In this document: piece after piece, positions 6,437 to 8,480 of the stretch
How positions within the stretch are numbered: the first letter of the stretch is position 1
Layout of the letters: every line of letters begins with the position of its first letter
From: Bacteroidales bacterium
GTDB lineage: Bacteria; Bacteroidota; Bacteroidia; Bacteroidales; F082
Assembly (NCBI GenBank): GCA_016281295.1
Contig: JAEEII010000298.1
Location: 1 to 8,480 of the forward strand
Length of the DNA: 8,480 nucleotides
Direction of reading: 5' to 3'
Notes under the pieces: generated by a model
The model's input: the letters and a program-made list of their open reading frames with translations, nothing else
Database searches by the model: none
What the model was told of the DNA's origin: nothing
Program-made: the position numbers and the translations under genes

Positions 6437-7522
6437 TTATTTTGTTTCTTTACCGGAAGGCTTATTCTCCTTAACCCAGCTAATCATTGCACTTGGTGAA
6501 ATACTGTGTTTCTTGCAATAATCCCGAATATTGAGTTTCCAATCAAGTTCTTTCTCCGCTCGGTACTTTTTATACTCATCCGCATAATTCACATTAGCTT
6601 GCTGAGGTCGGAATTGTGAAGGCATCTCATACACTGCCTCTTCTTCAATTTCTTCTATCTCTACTTGTTGTCTTTTGAACAACTTACGAATGAAGTATTC
6701 CCACTGGAAGACAATCCAAGACCATAATATCACTGATATTGTCTTAGGCTGACACGTTGTTAGCATCTTTTTGCGGAGAAGTTCTTGATACTTTTGCATA
6801 GAAGTATCACTTGTTTCCCCTTGGACAAACATTGCCGTTATTACTTCTTTGAACTCATCATTAACCAGACTCACATCGCGTGTTTTAAGGCTTATCTGAG
6901 CCACATCATATTCTTTCTTGAAAGAGGGAAGCCTCTTTTCGATGTACTTTGAATATGGTGTCGAAGAAAGCCATGATGATAAAATTTGGATAGCAAGCGG
7001 CAATAAAGAAAATAGAAGGAGGGTTATTTGAGTATAGTCATAAAGATTAGAAGTCTCAGGTAAAGCCGGAACAATGTATTTCAAAGATACAAAGAACAAT
7101 GCTACTTCCATCAGTAACGCCAGAAACATTGTTTTTACCTTTGAAAAGAAAAACCTTCTGAAAGCCACAAGAATAAACAGAAAGACTACTATCCAGGTGA
7201 AAACAAACGATGAGTAGTATGTATTCTTAAAACTATCGTCAATGGAGTCTTCAAAACCCGCGAAAATCAAAATGGCGACAATAGATAATATCATAAATGC
7301 TGCTTTGTTTAGCATAGACTTTCTTACTCCATTATACCATTCGCTACAAGCTTTCTTCAAGTTGGTGCTAAACAAAGTGTCTTTTGTCCAATTATTTTTC
7401 TCTAGAGCCTCATTCAAGTTACTTTTATACTTCGGGGACCAGAAGTCAAAAACACGATCAAAGTACATCGATGTATATATAGCAGCCAGAAACTCAAGGT
7501 ATGAACTAAATGATGAAATCAT
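6437..7522 (-). CDS. Unrecognised multi-pass membrane protein with C-terminal HTH-like segment
   Basis: I do not recognise the family. The 361-residue protein has a soluble N-terminus of about 70 residues, four clear membrane segments (about 73-89, 103-121, 131-151, 165-185), and a cytoplasmic stretch. Then comes a further hydrophobic, tryptophan-rich helix (about 262-278) that might insert or re-enter the membrane. An acidic linker (EIEEIEEEAV, 288-297) leads to a charged C-terminus. There, residues 330-350 (NIRDYCKKHSISPSAMISWVK) look like a helix-turn-helix of the kind seen in transposase N-termini and small DNA-binding proteins. Its ATG overlaps the HNH gene's TGA by 4 nt (ATGA), so the two are translationally coupled. 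The gene is visibly AT-rich compared with the wecA-like gene 12 nt downstream, which suggests separate origin. A membrane effector or anchor working with the nuclease is inference. Confidence 0.75.
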   Translation of the reverse strand: MISSFSSYLEFLAAIYTSMYFDRVFDFWSPKYKSNLNEALEKNNWTKDTLFSTNLKKACSEWYNGVRKSMLNKAAFMILSIVAILIFAGFEDSIDDSFKNTYYSSFVFTWIVVFLFILVAFRRFFFSKVKTMFLALLMEVALFFVSLKYIVPALPETSNLYDYTQITLLLFSLLPLAIQILSSWLSSTPYSKYIEKRLPSFKKEYDVAQISLKTRDVSLVNDEFKEVITAMFVQGETSDTSMQKYQELLRKKMLTTCQPKTISVILWSWIVFQWEYFIRKLFKRQQVEIEEIEEEAVYEMPSQFRPQQANVNYADEYKKYRAEKELDWKLNIRDYCKKHSISPSAMISWVKENKPSGKETK

Positions 7523-7917
7523 AGCGTAATTCCGAATAGTTGGTTCAAGATATCTTGTAATTCCTGATTTACAGTAAATGACTCCTCACACTCAACATTA
7601 GTATCACCTTCCGATTTCATTCTAGCTGTATAATTTGGATAATTAGCACCCTTTGAATGATTATTAGCATAATTCATCGGGCGCAGGTTCTTTAAGTCAT
7701 CCCACAGAGATTCATCCACATGTTTCTCCTCAAGTAATTTGCGAGGGTAAACATGATCAATTTGCCACCCAAAAGGGTCATCCATTCCGAAACGATCATA
7801 GATAATCCATGCACCTGCAGCATCCTTTCTTATTTCTTCAGGCGAGTAGCCATTAACTTCAACCCCGTGTTGCCATACTTTTTTTCGGAATTCAATGTCA
7901 TTATAATCTAATGCCAT
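7519..7917 (-). CDS. Small HNH endonuclease
   Basis: A 132-residue protein with a compact HNH (beta-beta-alpha metal) nuclease core, expected to cut or nick nucleic acid in the cytoplasm. The motif runs GWQIDHVYPRKL (50-61) with D54 and the general-base candidate H55. It continues with LKNLRPMNY (75-83), containing the structural asparagine N77, and ends with NNHSKGANYP (85-94), containing N86 and K89. The third catalytic position is thus Asn rather than His, common in this class. No CxxC zinc pairs are present, so it is the cysteine-free type. The N-terminal 45 residues (GYSPEEIRKDAAGAWI, 23-38) resemble the lead-in seen in other small Bacteroidota HNH proteins. It overlaps the next gene by 4 nt. 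A restriction or anti-phage role fits the pairing but is not shown; a stand-alone homing-type nuclease is the alternative. Confidence 0.85.
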   Translation of the reverse strand: MALDYNDIEFRKKVWQHGVEVNGYSPEEIRKDAAGAWIIYDRFGMDDPFGWQIDHVYPRKLLEEKHVDESLWDDLKNLRPMNYANNHSKGANYPNYTARMKSEGDTNVECEESFTVNQELQDILNQLFGITL

Positions 7918-7939
7918 ATATTTATTAATTTAAACTTGA

Positions 7940-8107
7940 TTAAAAAAAAATACAAACAATAGTGTTCTCTCGATTTCTTCGATAGAGACATCCAACCCCA
8001 CTCCTATACACATACTCCGGAGTGATGCAGCCAGGGTCCATGGAGTAAGAGCGGGCTTCGGATTCAAGGAATTCCTTTATGCGGTATTTCAACTCTTCTG
8101 TTATCAT
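7940..8107 (-). CDS. Small ORF, 55 residues, possibly frameshifted remnant
   Basis: The ATG at 8107 follows directly on the stop of the epimerase remnant (TAAATG), which suggests translational coupling. The frame encodes 55 residues starting MITEELKYRIKEFLESEA, probably an amphipathic helix. After about residue 34 it becomes unlikely as protein (GCLYRRNRENTIVCIFF) and ends in a poly-T tract. The +1 frame over the same bases reads more naturally (VGLDVSIEEIERTLLFVF), so a single-base indel near 8000-8010 may have broken a gene of about 58 residues or the start of a longer one. I do not recognise the family. It lies 22 nt before the HNH gene, at the edge of the AT-rich module. Confidence 0.4.
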   Translation of the reverse strand: MITEELKYRIKEFLESEARSYSMDPGCITPEYVYRSGVGCLYRRNRENTIVCIFF

Positions 8108-8306
8108 TTACTTGAAGTTTTCCAACGTCCTCTTCAACCCTTCCCTCGCCCCCACCGGCATCCTCTCCACTTCAAGCGCCTTCTTAATCTTCGCATTCGA
8201 AGAAATATAATTCTCCGTCAACTTCCTCAACCGCTCAGGGTTCAGTGGCAGATGCAACCAGCCACCGACCTTCGCCACACCGTTCATCAGCCCCTTAGGC
8301 GGCCGC
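8108..8306 (-). pseudogene. C-terminal remnant of an NAD-dependent sugar epimerase/dehydratase (WcaG-like)
   Basis: The last 65 or so codons of an extended-SDR sugar-nucleotide epimerase are readable, ending at the TAA at 8108-8110. They read LMNGVAKVGGWLHLPLNPE, followed by RLRKLTENYISSNAKIKKAL and ending in GLKRTLENFK. This closely resembles, from memory, the C-terminus of Bacteroidota WcaG-like epimerases that usually sit directly before a WecA-like transferase. The Rossmann motif and catalytic YxxxK region are absent. An in-frame TAG (8307-8309) immediately precedes the readable part, and the sequence beyond looks non-coding. The first in-frame ATG lies only a few codons in, so at best a 60-residue non-enzymatic fragment is made. 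The break at about 8306 looks like a deletion or recombination junction. In an intact cluster this enzyme would supply the sugar nucleotide used by the WecA-like protein. Confidence 0.7.
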
Positions 8307-8357
8307 TAGATATGCGCCTTATTCCTAAGCTCTTGCAAATGTAATAAGCAAACATTC

Positions 8358-8388
8358 TTTGTACTTTTTTTCGTAAAGTTGTTTGTAC
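8358..8388. repeat. Direct repeat TTTGTAC, two copies 24 bp apart
   Basis: TTTGTAC occurs at 8358-8364 and 8382-8388 (GTACAAA on the minus strand) in the non-coding stretch upstream of the epimerase remnant. The 24-bp period and AT-rich spacer with a run of T could suit a regulator or recombinase site, but with only two 7-bp copies chance is possible. No good minus-strand promoter (TTTG with TAnnTTTG at proper spacing) was found in 8310-8480. Confidence 0.3.
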
Positions 8389-8449
8389 ATTTTGCCAGGC
8401 AGTTCAGAGGCTCATTTGTTCCTGTTTATTGTTGAGTTTGTATAGTTGT

Positions 8450-8475
8450 GGAAGCAGCCCTACGTAGCTGCTTCC
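8450..8475. other. Perfect 9-bp inverted repeat (hairpin) at the window edge
   Basis: Arms GGAAGCAGC (8450-8458) and GCTGCTTCC (8467-8475) pair perfectly around an 8-nt loop, which itself contributes to the palindrome CTACGTAG (8460-8467). On the minus strand no run of U follows (ACAACTATAC), so it is a poor intrinsic terminator in that direction. On the plus strand the window ends five bases after the arm, so a terminator for a plus-strand gene cannot be judged. It could also be the end of a mobile or repeated element. Confidence 0.5.
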
Positions 8476-8480
8476 CATTA

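Noticed and set aside
5588..6521. Plus-strand open frames opposite the wecA-like gene
   Set aside because: Low-complexity His/Gln/Pro-rich shadow translations; the minus strand carries every WecA-family motif.
7918..7960. Promoter directly before the HNH gene
   Set aside because: TTTG is present, but the best -7 candidate (TAAATTAA) is poor and so close to the ATG that almost no leader would remain.
1..8480. CRISPR array, tRNA or rRNA genes
   Set aside because: No regularly spaced repeats, cloverleaf-like segments or rRNA signatures were seen on either strand.

Overview
The window looks like part of a surface-polysaccharide (capsule or O-antigen type) gene cluster from a Bacteroidota bacterium, probably of the order Bacteroidales. 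The reasons are the protein families present, a promoter of the Bacteroidota type (TTG/TTTG with TAnnTTTG) before one gene, start codons without clear Shine-Dalgarno sequences, and the familiar pairing of a WcaG-like epimerase with a WecA-like initiating transferase. The genus cannot be fixed from the sequence. Every credible gene lies on the minus strand, so transcription runs from high to low coordinates. The long plus-strand open frames are mirror images of GC-rich minus-strand genes.

Layout in the direction of transcription: (1) about 8310-8480, non-coding, with a perfect 9-bp hairpin and a pair of GTACAAA repeats; (2) about 8108-8306, the C-terminal remnant of an NAD-dependent sugar epimerase whose front part is missing; (3) 7940-8107, a small, perhaps frameshifted gene; (4) 6437-7917, an AT-rich two-gene unit: a small HNH nuclease overlapping by 4 nt a multi-pass membrane protein with a C-terminal helix-turn-helix-like segment; (5) 5351-6424, a WecA/WbpL-like polyprenyl-phosphate sugar-1-phosphate transferase that carries a palindromic repeat translated in frame; (6) 4682-5320, a zinc-ribbon plus DUF4145 protein; (7) 3175-4517, a second AT-rich two-gene unit: a SatD-like protein with a cyclase-like core and C-terminal HTH, overlapping a DUF3307 membrane protein, preceded by its own promoter and a cluster of TATCAAA half-sites; (8) 1-3116, capE-capF-capG-like genes in the order known from Staphylococcus aureus cap5/cap8, the last cut by the window edge.

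How the genes fit together: CapE, CapF and CapG homologues convert UDP-GlcNAc to UDP-N-acetyl-L-fucosamine, and the WecA-like enzyme probably loads the first sugar on undecaprenyl phosphate. No glycosyltransferase, flippase or polymerase is in view, so the rest of the cluster should lie outside. The two AT-rich pairs have no obvious biosynthetic role. They look like accessory (possibly defence or stress-response) modules set among polysaccharide genes, and they are the most interesting part of the window.
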